DNA from: Pagrus major
Lineage: Eukaryota > Chordata > Actinopteri > Spariformes > Sparidae
NCBI RefSeq assembly: GCF_040436345.1
Contig: NC_133232.1
Coordinates: 9,218,001 to 9,282,000, forward strand
Reading direction: 5' to 3'
DNA: 64,000 bases
Both the position numbers and the translations under genes were made by a program. Below are positions 39,669 through 54,600 of the stretch, one piece after another; the first letter of the stretch is position 1; every line of letters begins with the position of its first letter. The notes beneath the pieces are model-generated. The model did not search any database and was not told where the DNA came from. It saw only the letters and a list, made by a program, of their open reading frames with translations.

Positions 39669-42600
39669 ATGTCTTCGCCGGGTTTCACAAACCTGAACAG
39701 CTCCGTCAGCTACAGCCAGAACTCGACGCCGAACGGTGGAGCTGCGCCCCCCTATCAGAACGGTACAGCAGGCCGGATGATGCGATTAGCCGGCTCGCTT
39801 AGCGTTAGCATGCTAACCCTCCGTGATGTCAGTTTGTCAGCCGTTGATTTTATAGTTATCTGTGCCGCTGTCCTCTGTTGTTAATTATAACAGTAACATT
39901 AAATATGAATGAGGACGAAGTGTAATTGTGTTTTAAAATTGTGTGTTTCAGCTAAAGCTAGGCAGGTGCTAACATAAGCTAACTTAAGAGCTAGCCCAGG
40001 TATTGAAACCCTAAGGAGATAGCGGCTAATATGTAGCTGATAAGCTAGCGTAAAACGAGCCAAGTGTTAGCTAGATAAAAGCAGTGTAACAGACAGCGTA
40101 TATCAATTTCATAATGTCTGCTTTATATTGGAGCTCTGATAAACAACCATTCGATTATATTCACCCTGAAATAATTGTTTTTTATTGATTATTGATGGCT
40201 GCTGCTAGAGAGAGCTAACTGGGTATTAACCCTCACTGCTGAGGTGACAGCTGCTCATGAAGCCTGTTGTTTGCAGATAACCTTGGTTCAGAGCTTTGTC
40301 CTACTACACCTTGATGGTAGAAGTGGAATTAAAATACTTGTGACACTTATATGTACTTTATCACCTCCTCCAACCTTTCAGGTCCAGCACAGACATACCA
40401 GTCCATGTATCCACCTACAGGCTGCTATGGAGCCCCACCTCAACCACAGAGCTACCCCACCATCCCTGCCCACCCCACTCTTGCTCCCAACAAAACCCCC
40501 AGTATGAACAGTGCCCACAGTGCTTACTACTACCAGAGCAACCATCAGCAGCAGCCCCATCACCTCCCTCAGCATCATGTAGCACCCTCTCCATACAGTG
40601 CTCCCTCCAGCTCTGTCCTACCTTCTCAGGCATATGCCACCCTCCCCACCTCAGGACCACCACCACCCCCACCATCAAATGCCCAGTACAACCAGCAGCA
40701 GCAGCATCGGCCATATGCCACTCCAGGATCCTACTATGGACAGCAGTCATACCCAACACAACACTCCCAACAGCAGCAGCAACAACAACAACAGCCCAGT
40801 TTGGTGCCTGCTCCAGCTGGCGCCCCTGGAGCTCCCCTCTACCCAATTGTTTCGTACCCGTCTGCGCCAGGAAGTAGCCAGTATGGCACCCTGAGTTCCA
40901 CCCAGAGCACCTCCACCCCTGGAGTCATGCCCACCCAGATGGGTGCACCCCTGCATCAGTACAACACCTCTCGGTCAGCCTCCACGACAGCGGCGCAGCC
41001 TGGGTACAGCGTGGCTCCTCCTAGTCAGCTGGTGCCAACAGTTAATGGTCAAGGAAGCACAGGTATCTTTGAATAGTTTAATTACGCTGTTGTTGAGCAG
41101 TTGCTGGCTGAAAAATTAGACAATTTCCTTGACATTCCTTAAACTACAGGCTTATGTCAGAGGACTTAAAGCAATTGTTGTTGCAGAGGCATATATACTA
41201 GCTGTTTTGGTAAATTTTGGCGATAAAAAGGCAATATTGGTATCATTCAAATGATTTTCTGCCAACACTTTGGTCATTTGGGAATTTGCGTTTTTTGCGT
41301 GTGTGTCAAGTAGTAAAGCTTCAAATTAACTACAGAAGAAATGTGTCTTTGTTAAAAAAATGACACTTTTTTTTAACTGTTTTTCCTCAAATCACTTACC
41401 ACTTGAGTAAGCATTAAAATTCATAAACTGTTTCACACTTGCAAAAGTCAGTGTTTGTATCAGCCAATATAAGTGTGAAAAATCATCAAAACATACTGAT
41501 ACACACATAAATCCAAAAATAACCATTCAGAATTCCTTGAAGGTTTGTTGTAGAGTTGAAAAGACTGACAATGTCAATTTTGTACCTTTTTTAAAAAAAA
41601 ATTTTTTTGTGTGTTTTTCTTCCCTAACCACAGTCCACCAACATTATGACCAAAGCCACCAGGCTTCTCTGAGCTACGACTCATATGGCGGGGTCACTCA
41701 CTGCAGTGGTGGTGCAGATGCAGACCGACCGCCCTCAGGGACCCCCTCCACTTCAGTCCATTCCTCGCCGGGCCACCACCAAGGTAACAATATTTTAATT
41801 TCAGTTTATTTAAGACTCTGACAGGACACACAGAAGAATATAGATCAGATTAGTTACTATTCTTCAGTGCTGCTGGTTGTGAATTTTTTGACTGAGGAAT
41901 GTTAGCAATGGGCCTCATGTATGTATGTATGTATGTTTGTATGTATGCATTTGTATGTACAAAGTTGGGAGTTCACAAACTGCCATTGTGCAGTTAATCT
42001 TCTAAATAAAATATGCATTGCAGCTGTTGTGAAGGAATCATTTAATGTAGTATAAAGTAAAGCTGTAAGTCCTCTGTTGTGATTTTTGTTAAAATGTTCA
42101 GACCAAAAAACATTTTTTATAGTTAAAAGGTCAACATGAAATGCTGAAGGACACACTAATGTAGTAGTTTTAGAAGTTGTCCTTTCATTTAATCTTTTAT
42201 TTGATTGGATGTGTTTCTTTTTTTTCTAACCTGGTTGACTTTTCTGTTTAAACATAATGTTTTTATAGAGAAAATGACATTTGCTGGTGCAGATTCTCCA
42301 AGGAGCCTTTTGTTTAGATATACAGTTTGAATGAGTGGAATTGTGCTCTAAATTTGCAGTGCATGTGAATGGCTTACATGTTCACAGCTGCACTTTGGAA
42401 ATGCACCACACGTCATCTGTTGCACACATGCACACACTTTCAAAAGTGCAGGTGTGAGTGTCTATACAACTTTGAGGCGTTCAGGTTCTAACCAGCCAGC
42501 TGCTGGTTTACTTCTGCTGTGACCTCTGAATTTTTTTTCCACTGTCTCTCTGACACCAGCCGCACCTGCATTAAATCATAATTTGAGTTGCAAAAACCAA

Positions 42601-45600
42601 ATGACTTTGAAGATTTGCATAGTTTCGCCAAGAACAAGAAAGGAAGTATATTTTAAGAAGTGTTAAACGACCAATGGCCATAACATTTTTCCAGATTTTT
42701 CACTCTCTGTGGCCTTTAAAATGTGTTTACCTAAATCAGTTTCCTCTGTCCCAGTAATATTGGCCTGAGGCAAGAGAAACAGGTTATACAATAGCGAGAG
42801 ATTAACAGGACAAAAAAGGACACACCTCTCTTATAGACATGTATTAAAAGGGACAGTGTGTTGTTACAAGTATTTGTATTGGTGGTTAATTAGTGTTAAA
42901 TCAAGTGGTCTAATTATTTTAAGCTGGGTTAAAGCTATACGGTAAAACTGAAAGCAATAGTTGATTATTATGGCCAGTTATTGTGGTGCAAATGGAATTT
43001 TTTATTGTGATATATTTCAGTAAAAAATAAAAAAAAATAAACTGCCCTTATACAGCCTGTCTGGCATAATCCAAGCCCAGAGATCAGATGTTATTTACAC
43101 CCTTGACACACGGTGGAGCTCGTGTGCACACTTCAGATAGGGTGCGTCCTAGCGCTGTTAGCTTAGTAGCTACTTTAAAGATTTCGGCTTAAAAATTTGG
43201 GACCTCAGGGCTTGGACTAGGATTATCCCAGACAAGCTGTACTGAGCCATTTTATGTTTTTTATGGTTTAATTTACTTTTTTAAAACAAGTCTCATGCTA
43301 CTCTAGGTGATCACATCAGCTGTTTTCCTGCAAGGTGATGACAAAATTTTCATTTTTAGGTGAATATTTATTTATCTGCAGCCCCTCCAATCACTTTGAC
43401 ACATTTAGAGATATAAGATGCTTTTTTGAATAATGTGTACATATAAGTTTTTAGTTATTAGTTGTCTCTGTTGGACCTTTTTTTTTGTACAACTTATCAG
43501 TTGGCCTAAGATTTTACTGGTTTCATATGTAGACTTGGATATATAGTTATCGCTAAGCAACACACCTTGTTGCAAAGCAGGCTGTGATTCACCCTTTTCT
43601 CAGTACCTTTTTCAGTTTTGCTGGAGGGTCTTTAACTCTTGTGCATGAAAACAAAGATCATCAGTAATTTAAAGATCGTTAATATTGGTTTTGACTGGCA
43701 AAACCGTCTACCACCTGCTACTTTTATCAAAGCATAGAAGTTATAGAGACTGTCTTTACTGTCACTTCAATCATATACAGCTAGTACACAAGGGAATGAG
43801 ACAATGTTCCTCCTCGAACATGGTGCTACATAGCCTGCACAAAACTACAGAAAGTGCTTGTGTGTGTCCATGTACAAACAGCACAAGACCTTGCAAAAAT
43901 ATTAGTTGTACAAAAAGATAAAAGTTTATTCACGGCTTCAACACGTGTGCACTAGGGATGCAACAATATTCAATATTTTATCGAACCGTTCAATACGCCC
44001 TGTTAGGTTCAATACACAAAGGCAAACAATACAATACATTACAATACAATACTACAATAATGTTTGCTGTTTAACCTGATTGGATACGGCATATGTTTTT
44101 TATGGAAGGCAATTAAGATAAGTGTTAAATTTTTATAATAAGGTTTGTGGTTCGACTATATCTGCTTTTAATTATTTTTACATGCAATATTGCCTTTGCT
44201 AGTGTGAGTAGTTTTATATTAAGCTATCGAAACCGTACCGTTACCGTGGCCCAAAAACTGTGATGCATACCGAACTGTGGGAAAACTCTATCGTTGCATC
44301 CCTAGTGTGCACACACATCTCATGGAATGAAATTTACTGCCCCTCCTCCGCCGCTCTTTCTGCCGTCGATTACTTCATCTTGACAGTTTTCTTCTGTACT
44401 TTCCCACTCCCCCTTCCAACAGGCATGCAGTATGGATATGTTGCTAATAGTGGAGCTAGCTCTGCCTCTGCCACCACCTCAGGCCCAGCCGCAGCCCCCT
44501 CGTCATCCAGCTCTGATGATGATGATGAGGAGGAGGAGGAGGATGAGGAAGCAGGTCTGCTTGAGCTTTTTCCTCCCCACAACTAATCCCCATAAACTCC
44601 TTCAGCTCTTTGTATCCCCTCTAAACGAACCTCCATCCATTGTGTTTACCTTTGGTGTGTTTCCATCCCCAACCCGTGCAGCGTCTTCTTCTGTGTCTGA
44701 TGGCCATCTGTCACTACCAACATGCTTAATCAGTTTGCCGCTCATCATTCGTACCTTCCCCTTTCTAATGGGCTAATCAGATTTTTTCCCTCCCCTTCCT
44801 GCTGCCTCCTCTACAGCTTTCCAAAGTTCACCCAGTGCTCACCATCTTTCACCCTCACACTCATCAGTACTGACACTGAATCATATTTTAAATCTGTGCG
44901 TACACTGCTGCTCTTCTGCTCCATCACTGAAAACTGAAATTCTGTCTCTCAGAGAGGTAAGAGGGTTAGCATTTCAGTTTGACTTCTGCCAGATTCTGCT
45001 CGTCTTCATTGTCATGCAGTGGAGGGAGTCATCCTTGCATGCTGTCTAGCTCTGTCTCACTCAGTGGCCCCATGGATATGATGATCCCTCTGTAGTGCCC
45101 CTCCAATTATCCCTACAGATGATGGAAAAAGAATCAATAAGTTGTGTTCTTTCTTCTGATCGTCTTACAACCCCAGAGCTCTGGTAGCAGTGAATCTCAA
45201 GGCTGTGGATATGAGTAGGAATTTGATGTTGTTGGCTTATTTTAAGCTCACATTTAAGTGTTTTGAAACACTTGTTTTTAAGTGAGTTAGTTCTGAAACA
45301 AATAGTTCATCAACAGGAACAACAATTTTTTTCACACGACTAATGACTAGTGCTGCAACAATTAATCGATTAGTTGTCAATTACATTAATCAATCAATAA
45401 ATCCCCAACCGTTTTGATAATCGATCAATCAGTTTGAGTAATTTGTAGAAGAAAATTTTTTAAAATTCTCAGATTCCAGCTTCTTAAATGTGAATATATT
45501 CTGGTTTCTTTGCTGCTATATGACAGTAAACTGAATATGCTTTGGGTTGTGGACAAAACAAGATATTTGAGGATGTCGATTGAAATTTTCACCATTTTCT

Positions 45601-48600
45601 TACATTTTATAGACCAAACAACATATCAATTACTCGAGAAAATAATCAACAAATCATCGACAATATGAATATTTGTCAGCTGCTGCTCTATGAGTAATAG
45701 ATGAGTAATAGTTTAAGATTAATAGTGAGGTCATTGGGCTTCTAGAATGTGAGGATTTGCTTCTTTTCTTGGCATATTATTGTTAATTGAATGTGGATTG
45801 TTGGTCAAACAAAATGAAAAAATGTGCTGAACATTTCTCTCAAAAATAATTAAGAGAATAACCTCCAGACAATGGTTGCACCTCCAAGTGTGAATGTGCA
45901 GAGCTGTGTGTTGAAGGTGCTGACAAAGAGAACTTTGCTCTCAGGGAAACTCACTTGAGCAGATAAAAGTCGATATAACTAATGAAAATAATCAGTGTCC
46001 ACCTTAAAAATGATTTTTATATCCTAGTGGCACAATGCTTTAAAATGACATAACATCAAAGTTGCACTTGAATTGAATTAGTATGCTTACGATCAATAAT
46101 GATAAAGTTAATTATTTGATATGATTAAAAGATTTAAATGTTTAAAAAAAGTAACTTCTTTACTTCTTAAATATCTGGACCACATAATACAGTACTGAGC
46201 TGAAACTCTCCTGCATATGTGTGTTATGTACCTCTCAGGTGTTCTGCTGATGAATGTCCCTCAGGAGCTGTGTCATCAGCTCAGGTTAACAAGTTTTTAA
46301 ATATAGTCACTCCCCTGCCAGCAGGTCCTGGCTCTGTGTGTGTTTTCTGACTTGCCTGCTCCCCGAGAGAGAGATGGCTGAAGATTTAGTCTCCGCAGTT
46401 AGCACTCATTTACACCTCTGTTAACAAAGACATAAGTTTGTTTTGGCTTTCAGCTTTTTCCCCTCGTGATTATTTCAATTCCCCTTCAGTCTGTCTCACG
46501 AGTCACCTGCTGCAATAGATTACCAGTTGTTGATTTCTGGATTCCATGCTAATATCTGAATCAGAACTGTGATATAAAGTTATTCAAAATTACATATAAA
46601 TTAACAACCTGTGTTTAAGTGTTATGCATTACTTAATCTATTTAACTTAATGGTGAAAAATAGAGCCCCACCGAAATCGACCAATATTATCATAACATTT
46701 ATATCGGTGCTGGCATATATGTTGTCCGATATGATTTTTTTTTTTTTTTTTTTTTCACGGAACATAAAGTAGAAAAAGAAGCTTGGGTTCATTTATAATA
46801 ATTCCCAGTGAGATTTGCTGTTTCAGTGCACTGACAAGTTTATTGATAAACTATTGTAATCCTGCTTTGTAACCGCATTTAAGGGATCATTGCAAAAACT
46901 TTTTTATATATAGGTATACTTTTTTCTTTGGAATCAATATTTTTGATTGTAAAATAAAAATACAACACGATCATATTATTAGGAGATGGTACCTCTAAAA
47001 GTCTATAAATGATATCATCAAAATGTTGCTCACTCCTAATGGACAAAAATCAAAGTTTAACCTGTGTTTTAAGATAGTAATGGAGTTGATAATTCTTGTT
47101 ATCAAATGAGAATCAAGGTGGTTCAGTCTCTTTTTGGTATTAAAACATTACACTTTTTTACCCAGGTTTAATTCACTAACAAAGGATAAAAAGGCAAAAA
47201 TGCCTGTCAAAATGTCCTGAAGCCCAAGGCAACATCTTCAAGTTTGTTTTGTCAGACTAACTGTCTAGAAGGCAAAGACATTCAATTTACAAAGCTGAGC
47301 TTCTGCTAGTAAAAATTGTTTAGTTTTAAGTAGAGCAGTGTCGTTCAAGTCACATACAGTATGTTCTTTTCTTTTTGCTTTGTCTTCTTGTGTCCTCTTT
47401 GCTGAGTCACCCTGCCACTTGTACCAAAATGTCTCAAGAAGATGTACTCGTTGTCATGGCAGTGCTGAGGCAAGTCTCAGCTGATTGTTGCAGCACATGT
47501 TGCATCTTGAAGCACAAACTGTAGACATGTGGTCTTCACACTGATCGTAGATCATTAGATCAGTATCACTTGTGAGAAACAGATTAGAAGGGGGGACCCT
47601 GTTGGCCTCAGTATGATTGAACCTTCTTTAATTTTCAGTTGTAAGGATCGGCAACAGCCCGGAAGCAAAGCAGAGTCGTCTTGTGACTAAAAATCTTAGA
47701 AGGGTTAGAAGATAAAGGGAAATTATGCTGAATAATGTTTTACTCTGAGTAGCATCCTCTTTATTAATCTATGAGCTGACAGAACAAAGCAGGAGAGGCG
47801 AAGAGGAGGAGGAGGAAGTGTCAAAAGAATATTGGAAGAGGAGGAGGAAGAAGGCTAAGCTGTCCTGGTGTCCTCCTCCTCCAGAGCAGATAATCCAGTA
47901 GTCTGCTGGTCCGATTTAGTTGGAGATAATTGGATCCCGTCCCGTCCAATGAGTTCTCTGCCAGAGGCCTGTCGTGTCTTGGTTTGCTGCTGTTGATCCC
48001 TCCTTTTGGCTCGCATGGATTAATGGCTTCATTCAAATATTCTGCCCTTGTAATCCTTTTGGAAACCAATTCGTTATTGGACACGAGAGGGAGAACAGTA
48101 GCAGCAGTAGACCAGAATGCCATGCAACTGCAAGACATTTTTTAAACAGTTTTTCCTGTATTTGATGGAGTACAGTAGAAAAGAAGATGGAAAGTGTGAA
48201 CACAGAAGGCTGTTTATCCACTAACAGATGCAACTTATCCATTTGTTGCCCCTTTTCTGACCATCAGTTGTTTGGCATTCTGGGAAATGAATGAAATCAC
48301 CAACATAGTGGAAAAATGAAGAAGCATCTTAAAAGGAAGTGTGTAAAAGAATGACAACAGTCACAAATGAATAGTCTGCTGTGGAGTTTTCTTGTGAATA
48401 AGCAGTTATGCATTTAAAGATAATCACCAATATACGTTTTGTGTATGCTTGAAGAAACAATGTGTTGAATGCATTTCCTTCCTTGTATAAAGAAGAAAAT
48501 CAATTTTCAGACCTGAAATGACCTGCAGTGACTTTGTTTACATGCATAGATTATTCAAATTATTCAGTGTCTTGCCCTTATTTCTAAAATGACAACATAC

Positions 48601-51600
48601 CTACTAAGCTGTTTACATGGCTAATGATAATGAATATTGCACTAATATTCCTGTTTACATGCAGCACTGCATACTCCAGTTAATGCATCCAAAAACCTGT
48701 TGATATCCACTATTACATAATGCTGAAAAGTAGGGTTGTTTCTGCTTTCGACCAGAAATTTGGGATCTTCTGTGTGCGTCTCTACCCCTGTGGTAAGAAC
48801 CAGATTAAGACATGTATTCAAAAAATTGCTCCTTTTAAAACCTGAATTATATCGTCATTTCTCACAAGGCTACATTCGAAATTGGGCGTAATTCAGAATA
48901 TCCAAATGGAATATTCTGTTTATATGACCTGTTTCAAATCCTGAATAATAATGTAGAATTAGTGTGCATGGAAACAATCATTATTTACACTGGCTAGACA
49001 TCCTACTCTTCACCACCTTTTGCTTGCTACAATAATTGCTGGCCATTTCATGGCATATTTAAAGTTATGAGTTAAGAAAATGTTTTAACATTTAGAGAAT
49101 ATAGAAGGGACACTGACAGTGAGAGAAAATATCTGTGTGAAAGACAAGGAGAGAGAGTGTGAATGAAAACAATGGACGAGAGAGAATATTAATTACTGTC
49201 ATTCTTTACCCATCACACAATCTCTGTAATCTTTTGCTATTCTCATGTTTCTATACTCCATATTCGTCCTCCGTTCCTTCGATGTTTTCTATCCTCGGAG
49301 GCCTGTGTTCTCCACCAAACATTCGTCTGCTTAAGTGCATCCTTTCATCGTGTTCTCTTTCCTGTACTCACGCTGCCTCGTCTCTTTTTTCTCTGAGGCC
49401 TGAAGGAGGCCAAATGCAGCGCTCTTCATGGCCAACCAAAGAAAAACTGCTTTTTATTTTCCTTTTAATGTTTTTGCCGCTTTAGCTCCTCGGTTTTTTT
49501 TTATTTTTTTTTATTTGACCTTCCTTCTTTCTCTCTTTTTTACCTTTCAGTTTTATCTTTCAACCTTTGCCTCTTCAGTTGTACTTTGTTATGCTTTTTA
49601 TTTTGCCATTTCAATGGATCTTTTTTTAAACTATATTAATTTCATTCATTACTCTTCCAGTCCTCCAACCAGTCTTTGCCATTTTTATTTGTGTTTTTAA
49701 CTCTTTCTATGTTCCTCTCTGCCTCTCTCAGGTGGTGACACTTCCTCATCCTCTACTGGCAGTGCCTCTCCGGTGCCCAACAGCTATGATTCCCTGGAAG
49801 GGGGCAACTATCCAGGTATGTTTCGATCACAAACACATTGTTCATCTAAATAATAGGCATACAGAACGATATATCACAGTGCAAAGTTTCTTTTCTGGGG
49901 CCTTCTCTCTTCCTTGTGTTTTATTAAAGTTGCTGCACTTATTGAGACAGAAGATGAAGCTGTCTGTTAACTTTACTAAAGTAATTTATTAAATGGTATA
50001 TATGAAGCAGAGCAACAATTAAGCAGACTATTAAATTAATTGGCAACTATTTTTATAATCGATTGATTGGTTTGAGTTCATTTTAATACAAAATGTCTTG
50101 ATTCCACCTCCTGCAATGTGAATATTTTCTGATTTCTTTCCTCCTCTATGACGGTAAACTGAATATTTTTGTGTTGTGGACAAAACAAGATATTTGAGGA
50201 TGTGATGTTGGACTTTAGGAAACACTTATGTTTTCCACCATTTTCTGATATTACATAGACCTAGCAACTAATTGATTAATTATGAAAATAATCAACAGAT
50301 TGATGGGAAAATAAAACATAATTATTAGTTGCAGCCCAAATGAAAAGCAGCATTTCCCCAAATATATAATTTGTAACTCTATTCTAAGTATTTGAGAATT
50401 TGATTATGTTTGACGAGAGAAAATATCTCATGTCCTATTTTGATGCGGCAACGATCACAGATAAACTGCAACATAGTCATGCTCTTACTCACGTCATCAA
50501 ATGTTAAGAGGTTGATGGAAAGTAGGGACAGCTGAACATAAATAATAAACGGTGGGGAACATAAACTTATCATATCAAAACCAAATAAAAAAATATTATT
50601 TGGGCTTAGAAATAAAAACTCCCCCTCTGAGTAGAGATCTGGGAGAGGAGATATCTATGTGCAGTGAAAGGATGATGAGATGCACTTCTCAAATTATGTA
50701 AAAGCCTCTGATGGAAATGGGACACAGACAGACACACACACAAACACACACTTCCCACATAAATATCATACTTCCAAAATGCACTAAGCAGCTACACTGA
50801 TCTTTGCACTGCCATAATCATGTAAAACATCGAAAAAACACCTGTCTTACAAACATCAGACTTCTTTACTACTAAACTCTCTTGCGTTCAGATTCCATGT
50901 CACCTTCCAATGACATGACCAACCAGGCTGCGCCCTATGGTAACTATGGTTACTCCAACATGCAACCAGCCTATCGACAAGGGCCGCCCTCCCACGCTGA
51001 CTCTTCCCCATCTCATGACCTGTACAGCCAGTCCGGCTACCAGCAGTACTCTCAGGTGAGACCACAGCTGGAATAAAATAGATCCTGAGAGTTATGTTGT
51101 TGTTGATGCCATTATTTCTCATTTGCAAGTGAAAAACATTTGACACGCTTCCAGATGTCTGAGTGATTTAGAGGTTTGTTTTTCTTCTTGTGATTGGCTG
51201 TTTCTTCAGTTGGAGAAACAACCGAACCAATCAGAGCCTTTGTGGGCAGGACTTAAGTTTGAGTCAAAGAAACAACATAGAAGATCAACATAGGTTTCAT
51301 ATTTTGTCTCTCAGCATGTCAGACTTTTAAAATAACTTGAGGCAGAGATTCAACAAAATACTGCCAGTTTTATCTTTTAACAACTGTTGATAAAGTTGCA
51401 ACAGAAACTTTGTCTCAACGCTGATATTTTCAATGCAGTGTGAGTGTGGCCTGAAGACTAAATTCTTATCCTCTTGTAGTGTCAGGAATGTTCTTGCTGT
51501 ATGAGTCCTAATTTATCACAAGAGTAAAGACTAAATATGTCACTGTGCCTCGTCTGCAGCCATTCCCGAACCTGTCCCAGCTGTCTGCTGCACTCGGGGG

Positions 51601-54600
51601 GCTGAGCGGGGTGCCGGAGCTGGAAGTGGAGGCCCTGAGGCCAGTCAACCTGCTGCAGGAGAGGAACCTGCTGCCCCCCAGGCCCATCGAAGCCCCCGAA
51701 CCCAACCTCAGCCCCGACCTCAAGAAGGTCAACTGTAGTCCACAGTAAGTAAAAAGTAATATGCCATTTTTCAAGCAAAAAATGCTGGTTCCAGCTCTTC
51801 AAAATGTGAGGATTTTGCTGGTTGTCTTTTTAATTTGTGATAATAAATGAAGAGTCTTTGGGTTTCGGACAAAAGAAGCAATTTGAAGATGTCACTTTGG
51901 GCTCTGGGAAATTGAGATTTTGTATTCAGCAAAGTTCAGTTTTTTTCACATTTTTTGTGAAAATACATTTTGTGAAAATGAATTGTGAAAATACATTTTG
52001 TGAAAATGAATTGTGAAAATACATTTTGTGAAAATGAATTGTGAAAATACATTTTTTTTAATTGATTATGAAAATAATCGTTAGTTGGAGGCCAAAAAGT
52101 GGGTGACATGAACTGTAATGAACCTAATTGAAAGACCTTAGGAGCCAAGAAATAAATAAATGCTTAAATATATGAAAAATAACATAATTATCAAGGGTTA
52201 AAACATTACATACTATTTCTTTTCTCATACATCATCTCTGTTATTTAAATTAATTCTTTTGAGATTTCTCTTTCTTGCATACACACATTGAGTCTCTCAC
52301 TCTGTCATTGTCTAATCTGTGGAAGTGTTTTGTTTCCCTGCTGATCAGGACATTCAGGTGTACCCTGACCAGCATCCCACAGACCCAGGCGTTACTCAAC
52401 AAGGCCAGGCTCCCTCTGGGCCTCCTCCTCCACCCCTTCAGAGACTTACAGGTAAGATTTGGTGCTTAGAACCCAACAAAAATCAACATACACTGGAATA
52501 TACAGACACAAACTGTCTTTGTCTCATCTCCTATGCATTTCTGTGTTTCTGTACATAAGTACAGAGTAAGTGTGTACTCTTAGTATGTTGTGTTTTTTTT
52601 AACTTAATTTTAAGCTGTTGCTAAGGGGTGTTTCTGAGGACCAGCAGTAAATATTTAGAGCTGAAGTTGAAAATACTGTGCTGTTTGCCTAGAAAAAAAT
52701 CTTTAAAACAACAGTTGTATTATTACTGTATATGAAAATTCATGGTGGTGTTACTACTGTTGCTGCTGTTACCTAAAGCTGTTGTACTGTTAAGTTTTAT
52801 CCGTTAATAGTTGAAAATGTCCTTGATTTTTCAGGACAACTTTGCCGTTAGCACCAGCCCAGCACAACTCCACCTTTTCTAATCAGAAAAGGTTTATTTT
52901 GTGCAGAAAGGGATGATAAAAGAGGATTAAGAGAACAAATAAAGAGCAAATAAAGATTGTGATTAGATTAATGTCGGTTGATTGAGTATTTGATAGAATA
53001 CAATAGAGGATTAAGTGATTTATATGAATAAGTCATTCATTATTACATAAATACAATTTAACTAACTGAAGATGGGGGAAGAATACTGTACATGTACAAA
53101 AAACTTTAGTGGTGTTTGTCCTCATGTCATAATGAATCTGTTATAAATCTGTTCTCGTCGTTACAAAGAACCGTAGGAGAAGTAGCAGAACAGACAGCAG
53201 GAGGAGAATAATGATGAGGTGCAGGAAGATGAGTGAGTGTATTTATAGAGGTGTCAGTCGATGTTGTGTCAGAGGGTATGAACCGACAGAGAGCAGGGAT
53301 ACCACATAAGAAACAAATAGCTGACACAAGCGAAATGGTTGTAAAAGTTTGAAGGTGGCTGGGAACTTTTTCAAGTTCTTGTAGGTTGCAAAAACATGTG
53401 AGGGGGTCAAGTATATTTGAAGTGAATTTTCATAGGGACTCACTGATTAAAATGGGATTTTTTTCTTCATTTATATTCACGCAGTAAAACAGATTGACAG
53501 CCTAGAAACAGCCAAGTGCATCCACAGTCTCTGATAGACTTGGCTGCAAAGACACTTACGGATCTGCAATAGTTGTCAGTGCTCAGTTGCTTTCATAGTA
53601 GATGACTGTAACGCCATGGATGCAGGTTTCACACTCGCCATGTGCTTCACACTGCTCCTCTCGCCAAGTTCACACTACACACCTCTGCGCTTGTGATAAT
53701 CTGTGTTTGAATTCTAAAGCAGACATTCGTTCTCCTCCACAGTTCCACCAGTTACCTCTCAATCCTGGCACCACTGATAGTTATTAAAAAATAAAAACAG
53801 CTATGAATATGGTTTACCACCTCATAATCTATGCTAGACAGCCTCACACACATGCTAGACAGCCTGGTAACGGATACCAAATTCAGTGTTCATTTTCAAA
53901 ACTAATGACCAGTGGTTTTAACTAAAAAAGACATTCTGGGGTATGCAATACATCAGGAATGCAAAGTTATGTACCTTGGAAATATCAATGATTTTATCAT
54001 TGATAATGATGGATAGTTGTAGATGTAACAGTGGTTTAAAATTGTAAGAGATTTATACTATGGAAAAATAACCTGTCAGCTCAGAGTGTGAGAAAATGTT
54101 TTTGTTGGTAAATGGAAGAAGATACTGGATTTATAAGCACTTCTTAGATAATGGACACCTGTAAAAATGTCTGTTTTGTTTTAGTTTCTTGTGTTTTTAT
54201 CTGTTTCGTTTTATTTTTGGGATTGTAAAAAAAAATCTAAATATCTAATAAATCTAATAAAACAATCAGATATTAGCGAATATCGGACAAGATATACCCG
54301 AGCGATATATATAAAGTACTCATGCAGAACAACTCCTTTCAAAGTATTATGTTACATCATATAAGCATATCATATGTTTTCTATGTTACTAGTAACTGTA
54401 AGTGTTAATAAATGTAGTCTAGTAAAAGTCTAGTAAAGTAGAATTATTGAATGAGAATTTTGACATACTTTCATTAAACTTAATAACAGTAGTTGAGTAA
54501 ATGTATTTAGTTAATTTCCACCACTGCTGGTGACTAGAAATGTGGAACAAAATTTAGTGTGTTCAGCAAATTGTTAAAAATAAAACGATAAGATAATTTG

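Larger units (their letters stand above)
44555..49731 (+). other. sec24b intron 4 (5.2 kb), largest sec24b intron
   Basis: Holds the MITE copy at 45351-45690, a repeat with TATCGGTGCTGGCATATATG near 46690-46720 followed by a poly-T run at about 46736-46755, and a possible non-autonomous element at about 48535-48990. I found no additional coding exon. The intron separates the acidic exon 4 from the Ser-rich exon 5. Confidence 0.55.

Noticed and set aside
40769-40800. CAG/CAA run in sec24b exon 2 as a microsatellite expansion
   Set aside because: It encodes about nine Gln with mixed CAG and CAA codons inside a naturally Gln-rich disordered region. It is ordinary for SEC24 and not an expanded pure repeat.
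44443-44937. Open frames after sec24b exon 4 (44432-44776, 44722-44937) as extra exons
   Set aside because: The reading in phase from exon 3 ends at a good GT donor after the acidic block, and joining to exon 5 reproduces the human order (EEAG...SASPVPNSYD). The other frames have no similarity to SEC24.
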